From: Geminocystis sp. NIES-3708
GTDB lineage: Bacteria; Cyanobacteriota; Cyanobacteriia; Cyanobacteriales; Cyanobacteriaceae
Assembly (NCBI RefSeq): GCF_001548095.1
Contig: NZ_AP014815.1
Span: 186,001-250,000, forward strand
Reading direction: 5' to 3'
DNA length: 64,000 bases
In this document: piece after piece, positions 38,574 through 47,787 of the stretch
Numbering within the stretch: position 1 is the first letter of the stretch
Layout of the letters: every line of letters begins with the position of its first letter
The notes under the pieces: model-generated
What the model saw: only the letters and a program-made list of their open reading frames with translations
Databases searched by the model: none
Told to the model about the DNA's origin: nothing
Made by a program: the position numbers and the translations under genes

Positions 38574-38649
38574 TTAGAATACACACTTAGAATATTATTA
38601 GAATTTTAATGTTTTTAATAATTATAAATTTTAATTATTTAAGAGCTTA

Positions 38650-39243
38650 TTATTCCGATAACTTTAGTAATTCTGTTAAGGTTTCTGGAGATACATTAAG
38701 TTTCGGGTTATGTTTAACACTTTTCGCTAGTTGTGATAATAAATATAATTGTTGATTAGGGTTTAAGGTAAAAGTTATCTCTACTTTTTTTTCTTTATTT
38801 CTGACAAGGATAAGATGATTTTTGCTGTCACTATTACTGACTATTTCTACCTCTCCTAGTGAAAAAGTTTGATAGACAATCTTTGCAACACTAAAACGAA
38901 TAAGAGTATTTGATTGAGATTGTAAATAAATGTCTAATTCTTGATTATTGATGTCCAATTCTAGTTTTTGAGGAGTGTAACCAAATTCTTTTTCATCATT
39001 TTGTTTTTTTCCATAAACTGTTATCCCTCTTATTTGGGGTGATTCTAAGATAAATTCTTCATCAAATCTTTGGGATTTCCAATCAATATCATTAAGATTC
39101 CCTGTTTCTGGAATTAATCTTTGGGCTATTTTCACTTTTTGTTGCCCTAAATTTGACCACCATTCACTAATAAATTGTAAATTAGTAACATTATAATTAT
39201 CTACATTTTCGCTATTTTGTTGCCAAATTATTTTACTACTCAT
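38650..39243 (-). CDS. Protein of unknown function, predicted beta-rich
   Basis: A 197-residue soluble protein starting MSSKIIWQQN. It is predicted beta-strand-rich in its central part (LELDINNQELDIYLQSQ, LIRFSVAKIVYQTF, HLILVRNKEKKVEITFTL) and ends with a helical region. It has no signal peptide or membrane segment. No catalytic motif or known domain is apparent. It is minus-strand, 71 bases downstream of the thiS start region's gene end, and may be transcribed with thiS. I do not recognise the family. Confidence 0.6.
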   Translation of the reverse strand: MSSKIIWQQNSENVDNYNVTNLQFISEWWSNLGQQKVKIAQRLIPETGNLNDIDWKSQRFDEEFILESPQIRGITVYGKKQNDEKEFGYTPQKLELDINNQELDIYLQSQSNTLIRFSVAKIVYQTFSLGEVEIVSNSDSKNHLILVRNKEKKVEITFTLNPNQQLYLLSQLAKSVKHNPKLNVSPETLTELLKLSE

Positions 39244-39313
39244 TTTTAATACTTTAATTTAATTATCTTTTTTGTTCTATAACTATCTTATTAATTATTA
39301 ATTTCTAATTATT

Positions 39314-39529
39314 TTATCCCCCACCGACAATAGTAACAACTTCAAGGCGATCGCCATTCTTAACAATAGTAGTATCCCAATATTGTCGATGAAGAATATC
39401 GCCGTTATATTCCAAAGCAATTAAACGAGGATTAAAACCAAGGGAGGGTAATAATAAAGGTAAAGAGAGATCGTTAGCACAAGTGTAAGGCTCACCGTTG
39501 ACAATAATAGTAATATTATCTTGAATCAT
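39314..39529 (-). CDS. thiS: Sulfur carrier protein ThiS
   Basis: A 71-residue beta-grasp protein. It begins MIQDNITIIVNGEPYTC, with LPLLLPSLGFNPRLIALEYNGDILHR in the middle and the required C-terminal Gly-Gly (VTIVGGG), which is adenylated and thiocarboxylated to deliver sulfur for the thiazole ring of thiamine. ATG at 39529 is preferred to a TTG at 39541. It stands alone here, whereas many cyanobacteria place thiS next to thiE or thiG. Confidence 0.88.
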   Translation of the reverse strand: MIQDNITIIVNGEPYTCANDLSLPLLLPSLGFNPRLIALEYNGDILHRQYWDTTIVKNGDRLEVVTIVGGG

Positions 39530-39613
39530 AAAAACTATCAAAAATTGAGATGTCAGACTTTAGTCCTAGCATTTTAATATATCAGGCATTCTGAAAATAT
39601 CGCCATTACTATT

Positions 39614-41113
39614 TCAATTAAGTTTATTTATTGATGCTAACTTATTTTTAACAGCATTAATGAGAGTATCTAAAATATAAAGCCTTGCATAATATTTATC
39701 ATTACCCGGCACAATAGTCCAAGGAACTTGACCCGTGCCAGTTCGTGCTATAGTTTGATTAACTGCAACATTATATAAATTCCATTGTTCTCGATTACGC
39801 CAATCTTCATCGGTTAATTTATAACTTTTAAAAGGATCATCTTTTCTTGCTTCAAAACGTCTTAATTGTTCTTCAGGACTAATATGTAACCAATATTTAA
39901 GAATAATATAATTAGAACTAGCTAATTGTGCCTCATATTCATTAATTTCTCTGTAAGCACGTCTCCACTCCATTTCTGTGGCAAAACCTTCTATTCTTTC
40001 CACTAAAACTCTACCATACCAACTACGGTCAAAAATACCAATTTTTCCTGTGGGGGTTAATCGTCGCCAAAAACGCCATAGGTAATGATGTAAATGTTCT
40101 TCATCTGTAGGTGCGGCAAAAGCATGGACTTCATAGCTACGAGGATCTAAAATATCAGTAATTCTTTTAATTGCACCACCTTTACCTGCCGCATCCCAAC
40201 CTTCAAATAATAGGAGAATACCAATATTTTGTTCAAAGATGTCTTTTTGTAACTTTCTGAGTTCTAATTGAGATTGTTTAAGTTTGATTCTATACTCTTC
40301 TTTTGGAATAGTAAGACTTAAATCAATTTGCCCTAAATAATCATGCTCAGTAGATAATAAAGCAGTTTGAGGAGGTAAAGAAGGGGTTTGTGGAGTAATT
40401 TTACGTTTTGCTAAGGCTTCTCGAATAGTAGAAACTAATTGTGTTAACACCTTAACTTTTGCCCACCGTTGACAATCAGCTTCGACTAACACCCAAGGGG
40501 CAAAACCACTACTTGTATAAATAAGCATTTCCTCCGCTAAATCATGATATTGATCATAATTTTTAGCTTGTTGCCAATCTTCTTTTCTGACTCGCCATGA
40601 TTCAAATTCGTCTTTTTCGTATTCTTTGAGGCGACTTCTTAATTCTTTTTTGCTTAAATGAAGCCAATATTTAGCAATTACTGCTCCATCTTCTACTAAA
40701 TGTCTTTCAAAAGCATTAATATCACGCATGATAATTGGCACTTCTCCATTAGATAATCGCTCAAATAATCGATCTTCTAATAAGTGAGTGTACCAACTAT
40801 GATAGAAAATACCAATACTACCTTTAGCAGGTATTTTTTGCCAAAAACGCCACAGAAAAGGATATTTTTTTTCCTCTTCTGAAGGTGCAAAAGTCGGATG
40901 TACAATAAAACCACGAGGATCCATATAATTAGTCATTTGCTTGACTAAAGCCCCTTTTCCTGCTGCCGCCCATCCTTCTAAAACAACGATAATTGGTAGT
41001 TTTTCTAACCAGCAAATATTTTGTAGCGATCGCAATTCTCGCATTAAGCCTTCTATTTTGGCACGATAAGTTTCTTTATCCAAAGAAATAGTTAAGTCTA
41101 AAGTATCTAACAT
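39614..41113 (-). CDS. Tandem PPK2-domain polyphosphate kinase (polyphosphate:AMP phosphotransferase type)
   Basis: A 499-residue protein with two PPK2 domains. Domain 1 (about residues 15-255) has Walker A LEGWAAAGKG; domain 2 (about 280-495) has FEGWDAAGKGGAIKR, a RSWYGRVLVERIEGF Walker-B/lid-like segment and KDDPFKSYKLTDEDWR. Both contain the lid motif. Two-domain PPK2 proteins generally transfer phosphate from polyphosphate to AMP, making ADP. The substrate is inferred from domain count. The in-frame TTG at 41146 would add 11 residues but ATG at 41113 is preferred. It is divergent from lnt. Confidence 0.88.
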   Translation of the reverse strand: MLDTLDLTISLDKETYRAKIEGLMRELRSLQNICWLEKLPIIVVLEGWAAAGKGALVKQMTNYMDPRGFIVHPTFAPSEEEKKYPFLWRFWQKIPAKGSIGIFYHSWYTHLLEDRLFERLSNGEVPIIMRDINAFERHLVEDGAVIAKYWLHLSKKELRSRLKEYEKDEFESWRVRKEDWQQAKNYDQYHDLAEEMLIYTSSGFAPWVLVEADCQRWAKVKVLTQLVSTIREALAKRKITPQTPSLPPQTALLSTEHDYLGQIDLSLTIPKEEYRIKLKQSQLELRKLQKDIFEQNIGILLLFEGWDAAGKGGAIKRITDILDPRSYEVHAFAAPTDEEHLHHYLWRFWRRLTPTGKIGIFDRSWYGRVLVERIEGFATEMEWRRAYREINEYEAQLASSNYIILKYWLHISPEEQLRRFEARKDDPFKSYKLTDEDWRNREQWNLYNVAVNQTIARTGTGQVPWTIVPGNDKYYARLYILDTLINAVKNKLASINKLN

Positions 41114-41247
41114 TGTGATTCTGATGAATAATAAATATACATTCAATATATAATTACTATAACCTAAATATTAAAACTCTTAACTTCTCTTAATAATTTT
41201 TTTTTATAGTTTATTTTACAAATATTATCTATAAAAAAAGTAATTAA

Positions 41248-41261
41248 TATTTAGCTAAATA
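41248..41261. promoter_or_regulatory. 14-bp perfect palindrome upstream of lnt
   Basis: TATTTAGCTAAATA is self-complementary and ends 25 bases before the lnt ATG. It shares the TTTAGCTAAA-type core with the palindrome at 9219-9236, which is at almost the same distance from its gene. A common operator is possible; AT-richness makes chance possible too. Confidence 0.3.
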
Positions 41262-41286
41262 ATTTATATTAATTTTAACTTATAAA

Positions 41287-42855
41287 ATGTTTATTAATTC
41301 ACAAAAAATATCTTTTAAATACCTAATTTATGCCTTTATAGGAGGGCTATTAATGGGTTTTACTGTCGCTCCAACTAATTTATGGTTTTTAGGATGGATA
41401 GCTTTAATTCCTTTATGGATAGCCTTATATCAGTCAACTGTAACAGCAGTTTTAGCAGGATTATTATGGGGTTTTGGTTATCATGGTTTTGCTTTATTTT
41501 GGATTACTGGTATTCATCCGATGACGTGGATGGGGGTTTCTTGGTTTAATAGCTTAATTATCGCTATTTTTTGTTGGTTATTTATTACTTTTTGGGGAGC
41601 AATTTTAGTTACGATTTGGTCATATATTTTAAATTTAATTATTAGAAAAAATATATCTAAGAATAAATTATTAAGTCCTAATTTAACAACAATATTTTTA
41701 GGAGTAATATTCTGGTGTTTATTAGAAAAAATTTGGAGTTTTACACCTTTATGGTGGACTTCTTTATCTTTTACTCAAAGTCCTTATAATTTAGCTATTT
41801 TACAATTATTAAAAATTTCAGGACCAACTACTGTTACAGCATTAATTGTCTTAATTAATGGTTTATTTGCTGAAGATATTTTATTTATAAAAAATAATTA
41901 TAAAAATTCCTATAAGAATAAATATTCCCTAATTACTAACGGCATAATTTTGTTAACTATTACTCATGGTATGGGTTATTTACATTATCAAAAACCTCTT
42001 AATGATCAATCTGAAAATTTAATTAGAATTGGTATTATTCAAGGTAATATTCCCAACGAAATAAAACTTTATGATTCAGGTTTTAAAACCGCCATGATTA
42101 ACTATACCAAAGGTTATAATTACTTAGCTGAGAAAAAAGTAGATTTGATTATAACTCCCGAAACAGCCCTACCTTTTTTTTATAATGAAATTGTTGATCA
42201 CAGTCCTATTTTTAAAGCAATAAATCAAGAAAAAATACCTTTACTATTAGGAGCATTTGATCTAAAAAATGAAAGTTATACTAATACTTTATTTAGCATT
42301 AATCAACAAGGAAAAGTTATTAGCCAATACGACAAAATTAAATTAGTTCCTTTAGGTGAATATATTCCTCTAAGAAAAATTTTCGGTAATATTATCAATC
42401 GACTTTCTCCCCTAGATACTCATTTAATTGCTGGAAAAAAAGATCAAATTTTCCAAACTTCTTTTGGACAAGCTATTGTTGGTATTTGCTATGATTCGGC
42501 TTTTTCAGACATTTTTCGTCATCAAGCCTTAAAAGGAGGCAAATTTATTGTCACAGCCTCTAATAATGCTCACTATAGTGATATTATGCCTTTTCAACAT
42601 CATAGTCAAGATGTTATGCGATCGATTGAAGCAGATAGATGGACTGCAAGAGCAACAAATACAGGATATTCAGCCATCATTGACCCTCATGGTAATACAA
42701 AATGGATTTCTAATCTTAATCAATTCCAGACTCATGTAGGTGAAATTTATCGCCGTGATAGGATTAATTTATATATAGCAAAGGGAGATTGGTTAATCAT
42801 ACTAATGATTGTTATAATGAACTGCTATATTTTTATTGTAACATTTGATAAATAA
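41287..42855 (+). CDS. lnt: Apolipoprotein N-acyltransferase
   Basis: A 522-residue enzyme of the Lnt/nitrilase superfamily that N-acylates the N-terminal Cys of lipoproteins at the periplasmic side of the inner membrane. Residues 1-235 contain about six transmembrane helices. The C-terminal nitrilase domain has the catalytic triad: Glu in TPETALPF, Lys in DKIKLVPLGEY and Cys in GICYDS. A final helix lies at the C-terminus. The window has lipoproteins (14.8 kb and 51.4 kb) that it would modify. It is divergent from the PPK2 gene. Confidence 0.93.
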   Translation: MFINSQKISFKYLIYAFIGGLLMGFTVAPTNLWFLGWIALIPLWIALYQSTVTAVLAGLLWGFGYHGFALFWITGIHPMTWMGVSWFNSLIIAIFCWLFITFWGAILVTIWSYILNLIIRKNISKNKLLSPNLTTIFLGVIFWCLLEKIWSFTPLWWTSLSFTQSPYNLAILQLLKISGPTTVTALIVLINGLFAEDILFIKNNYKNSYKNKYSLITNGIILLTITHGMGYLHYQKPLNDQSENLIRIGIIQGNIPNEIKLYDSGFKTAMINYTKGYNYLAEKKVDLIITPETALPFFYNEIVDHSPIFKAINQEKIPLLLGAFDLKNESYTNTLFSINQQGKVISQYDKIKLVPLGEYIPLRKIFGNIINRLSPLDTHLIAGKKDQIFQTSFGQAIVGICYDSAFSDIFRHQALKGGKFIVTASNNAHYSDIMPFQHHSQDVMRSIEADRWTARATNTGYSAIIDPHGNTKWISNLNQFQTHVGEIYRRDRINLYIAKGDWLIILMIVIMNCYIFIVTFDK

Positions 42856-42966
42856 TTGAAAATAACACTCATTACACAAAATTAATCGAATATTTGTGAT
42901 GTAAAACACTAAAAAGGTGGATCAAAGATCAAGTTTTGTGCTAAAAAGATTATGTAAAGAAAAAAA

Positions 42967-42977
42967 GGTGTGAGGAG
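42967..42977 (+). promoter_or_regulatory. Predicted Yfr1 small-RNA target over the porin ribosome-binding site
   Basis: GGTGTGAGGAG at 42967-42977 is the exact complement of the conserved Yfr1 motif CTCCTCACACC. The Shine-Dalgarno GAGGAG (42972-42977) lies inside it, 12 bases before the ATG at 42990. Yfr1 is a cyanobacterial small RNA shown in Prochlorococcus to repress translation of outer-membrane porins by pairing with their 5' ends. The same control is inferred here. Confidence 0.65.
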
Positions 42978-42989
42978 CTTTTTAGTCTC

Positions 42990-44783
42990 ATGTTTAAATT
43001 AGTCAAGAATTACGCCATCGCAACTCCTGCGATTTTGGCTCTAAGTGTTGTGTCCAATGGTATTATTACAAACTCCGCTAGTGCGAATGAAGTAAATCCT
43101 GATACAACATTACAACAGATTACAGAATATAACGATACTCAACCAATGAGTCAAGTTACTTCTGTTTCCCAATTAAGAGATGTTTCTCCTACTGATTGGG
43201 CTTTTGAAGCATTAAGAAGCTTAGTTGAGCGTTATGGTTGTATCGTTGGTTATCCTGATCGTACCTTCAGAGGAAACCGTGCATTAAGTCGTTACGAATT
43301 CGCCGCCGGTTTAAACGCTTGTATGCAACAAATGGAGCGTTTAATCGCCGCTAGTGAAGCCGTGTTAAAAGAAGATATTGAGAAATTAAAACGCTTAATG
43401 GCTGAATTTGAAACTGAATTAGCCGCATTAGGTGCAAGAGTAGATAATTTAGAAGGTAGAGTTGCTTTCTTAGAAGATCATCAATTCTCCACTACTACCA
43501 AGTTAAAAGGGGAAGTCATAATGGACTTCGTAGCCCAAACTGGTCCTGATTTCAAATTAACTGATGTTTATAGCACCAGAAATTCAGCCGTTACCGTTAA
43601 CAGTAGCGGTCGTATAACCAACAGAGGAGATGCTGAACGTAGTGCAAGAGATTCTGATGAACAAGCTACCGTTAGTAATCGTGTTCGTTTAACTTTAGAT
43701 ACGAGCTTCACTGGTAAAGACTTATTAAGAACTCGTTTGGCGGCAGCGAATATTCCTAATTTGGGTGCTGCCTACGGTACAGATATGGCTCGTCTTAACT
43801 TTGAGCAAAATACAGAAAATGATGTTATCATAGACCGTGCTTATTATAGAACCCCTCTAGGTAAAAATGCAACTTTCTGGGTCGGTACAGCTTTGCCACC
43901 TCAAGATATTTACGACACCGTAAGTCCTTATACTTCCAGTGATGCTACTGGTGCATTAGCTCGTGTTAACCGTTATAACCCCTTTATTTATCGTCAACCC
44001 GGTGATACGGGTATTGGTTTTAAATACAAATTTAATAATCAGTTCGATATTACCGCTTCTTATTTAGCTGGTGGTAGTTCAGGAGATGCTGCTAATCCGG
44101 CTAGTGGTGGAGGTCTCTTTGATGGAACTTATAGTACTGGTGTTCAGTTAGGCTTTCGTCCTACCAAAAACTTGAACATAGCGGCGGCTTATATGCACTC
44201 TTATTTCAATGGAGACAGAGCCGGAGTAGGTGTACCTAGTCGAGCTAACTTAACTGGCAGTACAGGTAGTGATTATACCAGTGCAGTTTCCAGAGGTATA
44301 TCTTCATTGGATCCTAATGGTGGTGGTTTCCGTGGTTCAAGAGATCCTTTCAGTGGTGCGGCTACGACTTCCGATAACGTCGGTTTACAAGCCAGTTGGA
44401 AAGTGGCAGAGAAAGTAAACCTTGCTGGTTGGGTAGGCTGGGCTTTTGCTCAAGGTCAATCTCATGATAGTACTGGTGCTAATCGTAAAGGTGATGGTGC
44501 GGACTTATTCACATGGAATGCGAACGTTTCTTTCCTTGATTTGGGTAAAGAAGGTTCTGTGTTAACTGTTGCTGGTGGTCAAGTTCCCCGTGCTGGTAGT
44601 GTAGATGGTACTGTTGGTCGTGATCGTGGACAATCTTGGATTGTGGAAGGTCAATATTTATACCCTGTCACCGATAATATTTCTATTACTCCGGGTGTTT
44701 ATGCAGTATTCGATCCTAACAATACCGATAGTGGACAAAACACCATCGTAGTTGGTCTTCTCCGTACTGTCTTCAAATTCTAA
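42990..44783 (+). CDS. SLH-domain iron-uptake-type porin (OprB family)
   Basis: A 597-residue outer-membrane protein. A signal peptide (residues about 10-35, ending NSASAN) precedes an SLH domain at about 50-115 (VSQLRDVSPTDWAFEALRSL, GYPDRTFRGNRALSRYEFA) that binds peptidoglycan-linked polymer. A coiled coil (about 118-160) leads to a C-terminal beta-barrel of the carbohydrate-selective porin (OprB) family that ends VGLLRTVFKF, with terminal Phe as expected for outer-membrane insertion. This architecture is typical of the major Som and iron-uptake porins of cyanobacteria. A Yfr1 site covers its ribosome-binding site, and a terminator follows. Confidence 0.93.
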   Translation: MFKLVKNYAIATPAILALSVVSNGIITNSASANEVNPDTTLQQITEYNDTQPMSQVTSVSQLRDVSPTDWAFEALRSLVERYGCIVGYPDRTFRGNRALSRYEFAAGLNACMQQMERLIAASEAVLKEDIEKLKRLMAEFETELAALGARVDNLEGRVAFLEDHQFSTTTKLKGEVIMDFVAQTGPDFKLTDVYSTRNSAVTVNSSGRITNRGDAERSARDSDEQATVSNRVRLTLDTSFTGKDLLRTRLAAANIPNLGAAYGTDMARLNFEQNTENDVIIDRAYYRTPLGKNATFWVGTALPPQDIYDTVSPYTSSDATGALARVNRYNPFIYRQPGDTGIGFKYKFNNQFDITASYLAGGSSGDAANPASGGGLFDGTYSTGVQLGFRPTKNLNIAAAYMHSYFNGDRAGVGVPSRANLTGSTGSDYTSAVSRGISSLDPNGGGFRGSRDPFSGAATTSDNVGLQASWKVAEKVNLAGWVGWAFAQGQSHDSTGANRKGDGADLFTWNANVSFLDLGKEGSVLTVAGGQVPRAGSVDGTVGRDRGQSWIVEGQYLYPVTDNISITPGVYAVFDPNNTDSGQNTIVVGLLRTVFKF

Positions 44784-44823
44784 GATAAAAAAAATATTCT
44801 GTTAATTCAGAATCAGATAAAAG

Positions 44824-44862
44824 TGAATCAGGTTCTAAATATAGAAACTTGGTTCATTTTTT
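44824..44862 (+). terminator. Intrinsic terminator after the porin gene
   Basis: TGAATCAGGTTCT (44824-44836) pairs with AGAAACTTGGTTCA (44842-44855) with wobble pairs and one bulge, then TTTTTT follows. It lies 40 bases after the porin stop. The rest of the 345-bp gap to the DUF3155 gene is AT-rich and featureless to me. Confidence 0.65.
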
Positions 44863-45113
44863 GTAGTTTTTAATTTCATATATTAAGAGTTGTTCCACAA
44901 GTCAAGCGATGGGCAGTAGGTAATCTTGCAATGGTGATAAAAATTGATAATTTCTAAATAAGAATTGATTTTAAATTTCTTTTTTCCAGATGTCTATTTT
45001 ATTAAGGTAATCTTAAAAATACTGTCTAAAAATAATCCCGAAAAAGGATTGACTTTTTGATAAAAACGTTATATAATTCCCAAAAATGTAGTAAATATAA
45101 CATTTAACTTATG

Positions 45114-45120
45114 AAGGAGG
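45114..45120 (+). promoter_or_regulatory. Shine-Dalgarno that fixes a TTG start for DUF3155
   Basis: AAGGAGG is followed by 8 bases and then TTG at 45129-45131. An upstream in-frame ATG at 45111 would place this perfect ribosome-binding site inside the coding region, so TTG is the likely start. Confidence 0.75.
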
Positions 45121-45128
45121 AAGTAAGG

Positions 45129-45449
45129 TTGGCTAGAAAAAGAAAACGTAAAAGTCGCCGCCGCCTTGAAGGACGTAAAATTCTTGAACTTGTGCCTCAT
45201 TACTATATCGAAAGTGGAGAAGATAAGCCAGTTACAGCCGCTCGTAAACATATTCGAGCCAATGGTATTACTCCACCAGCATTATTAGTAGTTAAAAGAA
45301 ATGAACATACTACTGATCGATATTTTTGGGCAGAAAAAGGATTATTTGGTGCTCAGTACGTTGAAGAAAATCATTTTCTTTTCCCTAGTTTAAGAGTAAT
45401 AAAACCTCAAGTAAAAGTAACGACTCCTGCTTTACTAACAGTTCATTAA
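45129..45449 (+). CDS. DUF3155 family protein
   Basis: A 106-residue basic protein (MARKRKRKSRRRLEGRK...). The N-terminal Lys/Arg cluster, then ILELVPHYYIESGEDKPVTAARKHI, ITPPALLVVKRNEHTTDRYFWAEKGLFGAQYVEENHFLFPSL (abbreviated) match DUF3155, a family limited to cyanobacteria. The basic tail suggests RNA or membrane-phosphate binding, unproven. Start choice: TTG at 45129, from the ribosome-binding site at 45114-45120; the ATG at 45111 would add six residues. A GGGG-CCCC terminator lies about 230 bases after its stop. Confidence 0.75.
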   Translation: MARKRKRKSRRRLEGRKILELVPHYYIESGEDKPVTAARKHIRANGITPPALLVVKRNEHTTDRYFWAEKGLFGAQYVEENHFLFPSLRVIKPQVKVTTPALLTVH

Positions 45450-45679
45450 TATTTTTTAATTGACGGTTTTTGATGAGTAAATAAAAACCATGTATAAGTT
45501 GGTTATTACTTTACTTATATATAAGATTTTCAAACTTTTATATTATTATCAAAGGTTGAATATAATTTTATATAATTTCTCTTAACAAATTGCGGAATTT
45601 TTGTTTTTTCAATCATTTGTCTAGCTTAAATATTTCATCAATATATTTAAAATATTTTTATTTTATTTATATATTAATC

Positions 45680-45703
45680 AGGGGTTTTATCCCCTTTTTT
45701 TAT
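45680..45703 (+). terminator. Intrinsic terminator, AGGGG/CCCCT stem with T-run
   Basis: AGGGG at 45680-45684 pairs with CCCCT at 45691-45695 around a 6-base loop, and seven Ts follow. It points on the plus strand, so it should stop transcripts from the DUF3155 gene 230 bases upstream or from an unannotated RNA in the gap. It sits just before the stop of the minus-strand SH3 gene. Confidence 0.75.
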
Positions 45704-45705
45704 TT

Positions 45706-46233
45706 TTAATAACAATTCAAATAATTAGCATTTACCCATCCTGTTTTTCCATTTACTCTACTATTCGGTCCATTAATTACTTTAATATAATACCAAGGAA
45801 AATCTCCTTTAATATATTGGACTATGTTATTATTATTCAATCCAGCGATAGATTCTCCATCAGGACTTTTACGCACTGCTAATTGTCCCGTTTTAATGTT
45901 AATAACCGAACAATTACCTGAAGAGGAGGAAGATTGAGAAGTGCTTTGAAAGCGAATTTGACTTTCGTGAATATAACCATTTTTACCGCAGACATCCGTG
46001 ATATACCAACCGTTACTATAACCATAAGTATCAATAGCCGTGACGGTTTTAATACTACAAAGAATTTGACCGTTAGGAGTCGCTCTCACATTAGAAGGAG
46101 GGGCGTAAATCACTGCTTGACTATTTTGAGCCGATACACTAGATAATTTGGACTCTAGGGGAATAGTCAAAGAACAAAAAGTAACACTTAATCCTAGTAA
46201 AGTTTTTATAGTAGAAGGGAGTTTTTTATTCAT
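45706..46233 (-). CDS. Exported bacterial SH3 domain protein
   Basis: A 175-residue protein with a signal peptide (residues about 8-37, ending SVSAQ). Two SH3b-like domains follow: about residues 45-95 (PPSNVRATPNGQILCSIKTVTAI ... NGWYITDVCGKNGYIHESQI) and about 110-175 (GQLAVRKSPDGESIAGLNNNNIVQYIKG ... GKTGWVNANYL). The second has the NGKTGWVxxxYL ending typical of SH3_3. These domains bind peptidoglycan or other ligands in the periplasm. Four Cys residues could form disulfides. It probably has its own promoter; divergent folC begins 300 bases away. Confidence 0.85.
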   Translation of the reverse strand: MNKKLPSTIKTLLGLSVTFCSLTIPLESKLSSVSAQNSQAVIYAPPSNVRATPNGQILCSIKTVTAIDTYGYSNGWYITDVCGKNGYIHESQIRFQSTSQSSSSSGNCSVINIKTGQLAVRKSPDGESIAGLNNNNIVQYIKGDFPWYYIKVINGPNSRVNGKTGWVNANYLNCY

Positions 46234-46533
46234 AATTTATTAATTGTTGTTAATACACAAAATAGATCTTAGACTAATTCAATGATTGATAGAAATAAAG
46301 TATTTTAAAATATAATCATGAGATATTATTTAAAATTTTTATTCACAATTTGATGATACTATGAAAAATTCTTGTTTATAAAGAATAATGTAATATTTAT
46401 TAATAATTAGTTATTGATAATTGACCATTTTTTAAAGTTGGATGAACAAAATAATTTATAATTATTTAAAATAAAAAAAATTATTTAAGTATTAATCTTA
46501 AATAAAGATATTGATATTAATAATTATTACAAT
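46234..46533. other. 300-bp divergent intergenic region, SH3 gene and folC
   Basis: Strongly AT-rich with no open frame or RNA gene that I can support. It should hold promoters for both flanking genes, but no clear -35/-10 pair stands out. Confidence 0.4.
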
Positions 46534-47787
46534 ATGACAGAAAATATTGATTTATTACTAGAATCTTATCAAAAATTTGGTATAAATCTAGGACTAGAAA
46601 GAATAGAAAAATTATTACAATTATTAGATAATCCTCATAAAAAAGTATCAATAATTCATGTAGCTGGAACAAATGGTAAAGGTTCGGTATGTGCTTATTT
46701 ATCCTCAATTTTTACTCAAGCTGGTTATAAAACAGGACGTTTTACTTCTCCTCATTTGGTAAATTGGAATGAAAGAATTTGCATTAATGAAAAACCCATT
46801 GAAGAAGAAAAATTAATTAATATTCTTAAACAAATTCAATCTGTAATTGATTTCACTTCCGAATTTCCTACTCAATTTGAAGTTATTACTGCGGCGGCAT
46901 GGCTCTATTTTGCTCAATCAGAAGTTGATATTGCGATTATGGAGGTAGGACTAGGAGGAAGATTAGATGCTACAAATGTTTGCGATCGCCCTTTAGCTAG
47001 TATAATAACTTCGATTAGTCGTGAACATTGGCAAAGATTAGGGGATACTTTAGGGAAGATTGCCACAGAAAAAGCAGGAGTCATTAAAAAAGAATGTCCT
47101 GTAATTGTGGGTAATTTACCTCAAGAAGCAAAGGAAGTAGTCGAAAATAAGATTAAAACTTTAAATTGTCCTCATATTTGGGTAAAACCTGCCCAGAAAA
47201 TCCCTCACAGTTCCGAAAATTGGGCTAAATATGAAGATATTGAATATCCTTTATCTCTTGGGGGTAATATACAATTACAAAATTCTGCTTTGGCGATCGC
47301 CACTTGCAAAATACTACGAAAAAAAGGATGGAATCTAAGCCAAGAAGCGATACAGCAAGGTATGAAAAAAGCTAATTGGAGAGGTAGAATTGAATGGGTG
47401 AGATGGGAAGGACAAAAAATTCTTATTGACGGAGCTCATAATGTAGCTTCAGCAAGAGTTTTAAGAGAATATGTAGATACTTTCAATAAAGAAATTATCT
47501 GGGTTATAGGGATGCTATCCACAAAAGATCATGAAGGGATTTTTCAGACTTTGTTAAGCTCTAACGATGAACTACACTTAGTACCTGTACCTGATCATAG
47601 CACTGCGACAACAGAACATTTATCAGAATTAGCAAAAAAGGTCAATTTTCAGTTAAAAAAAGTTAATCAATATTCAGATTTGTTTATGGCATTAGACACG
47701 GTAAAAAAAACAGTTAATAATGATAAACAAATTATTGTTATTTGTGGCTCATTATACTTATTAGGATATTTTTTAAAAATAAATTAA
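46534..47787 (+). CDS. folC: Folylpolyglutamate synthase / dihydrofolate synthase
   Basis: A 417-residue Mur-ligase-family enzyme that adds glutamate to dihydropteroate and to reduced folates. Motifs are the P-loop HVAGTNGKGSVCAYL, FTSPHLVNWNERI, the Mg-binding MEVGLGGRLDATN, ITSISREHWQRLGDTLG, EKAGVIKKECP and the C-terminal LIDGAHNVASARVL. Both activities are normally carried by one protein in bacteria. Its stop overlaps the convergent aldose epimerase gene by 4 bases (47784-47787). Confidence 0.93.
   Translation: MTENIDLLLESYQKFGINLGLERIEKLLQLLDNPHKKVSIIHVAGTNGKGSVCAYLSSIFTQAGYKTGRFTSPHLVNWNERICINEKPIEEEKLINILKQIQSVIDFTSEFPTQFEVITAAAWLYFAQSEVDIAIMEVGLGGRLDATNVCDRPLASIITSISREHWQRLGDTLGKIATEKAGVIKKECPVIVGNLPQEAKEVVENKIKTLNCPHIWVKPAQKIPHSSENWAKYEDIEYPLSLGGNIQLQNSALAIATCKILRKKGWNLSQEAIQQGMKKANWRGRIEWVRWEGQKILIDGAHNVASARVLREYVDTFNKEIIWVIGMLSTKDHEGIFQTLLSSNDELHLVPVPDHSTATTEHLSELAKKVNFQLKKVNQYSDLFMALDTVKKTVNNDKQIIVICGSLYLLGYFLKIN

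Noticed and set aside
41287-42855. Second ORF in another frame at 42548-42739 within lnt
   Set aside because: It lies wholly inside a well-supported gene and has no family features of its own.
45486-45585. Possible 31-codon ORF starting MYKLVITLL after the DUF3155 gene
   Set aside because: No ribosome-binding site and AT-rich low-complexity composition; hydrophobicity follows from T-rich codons.
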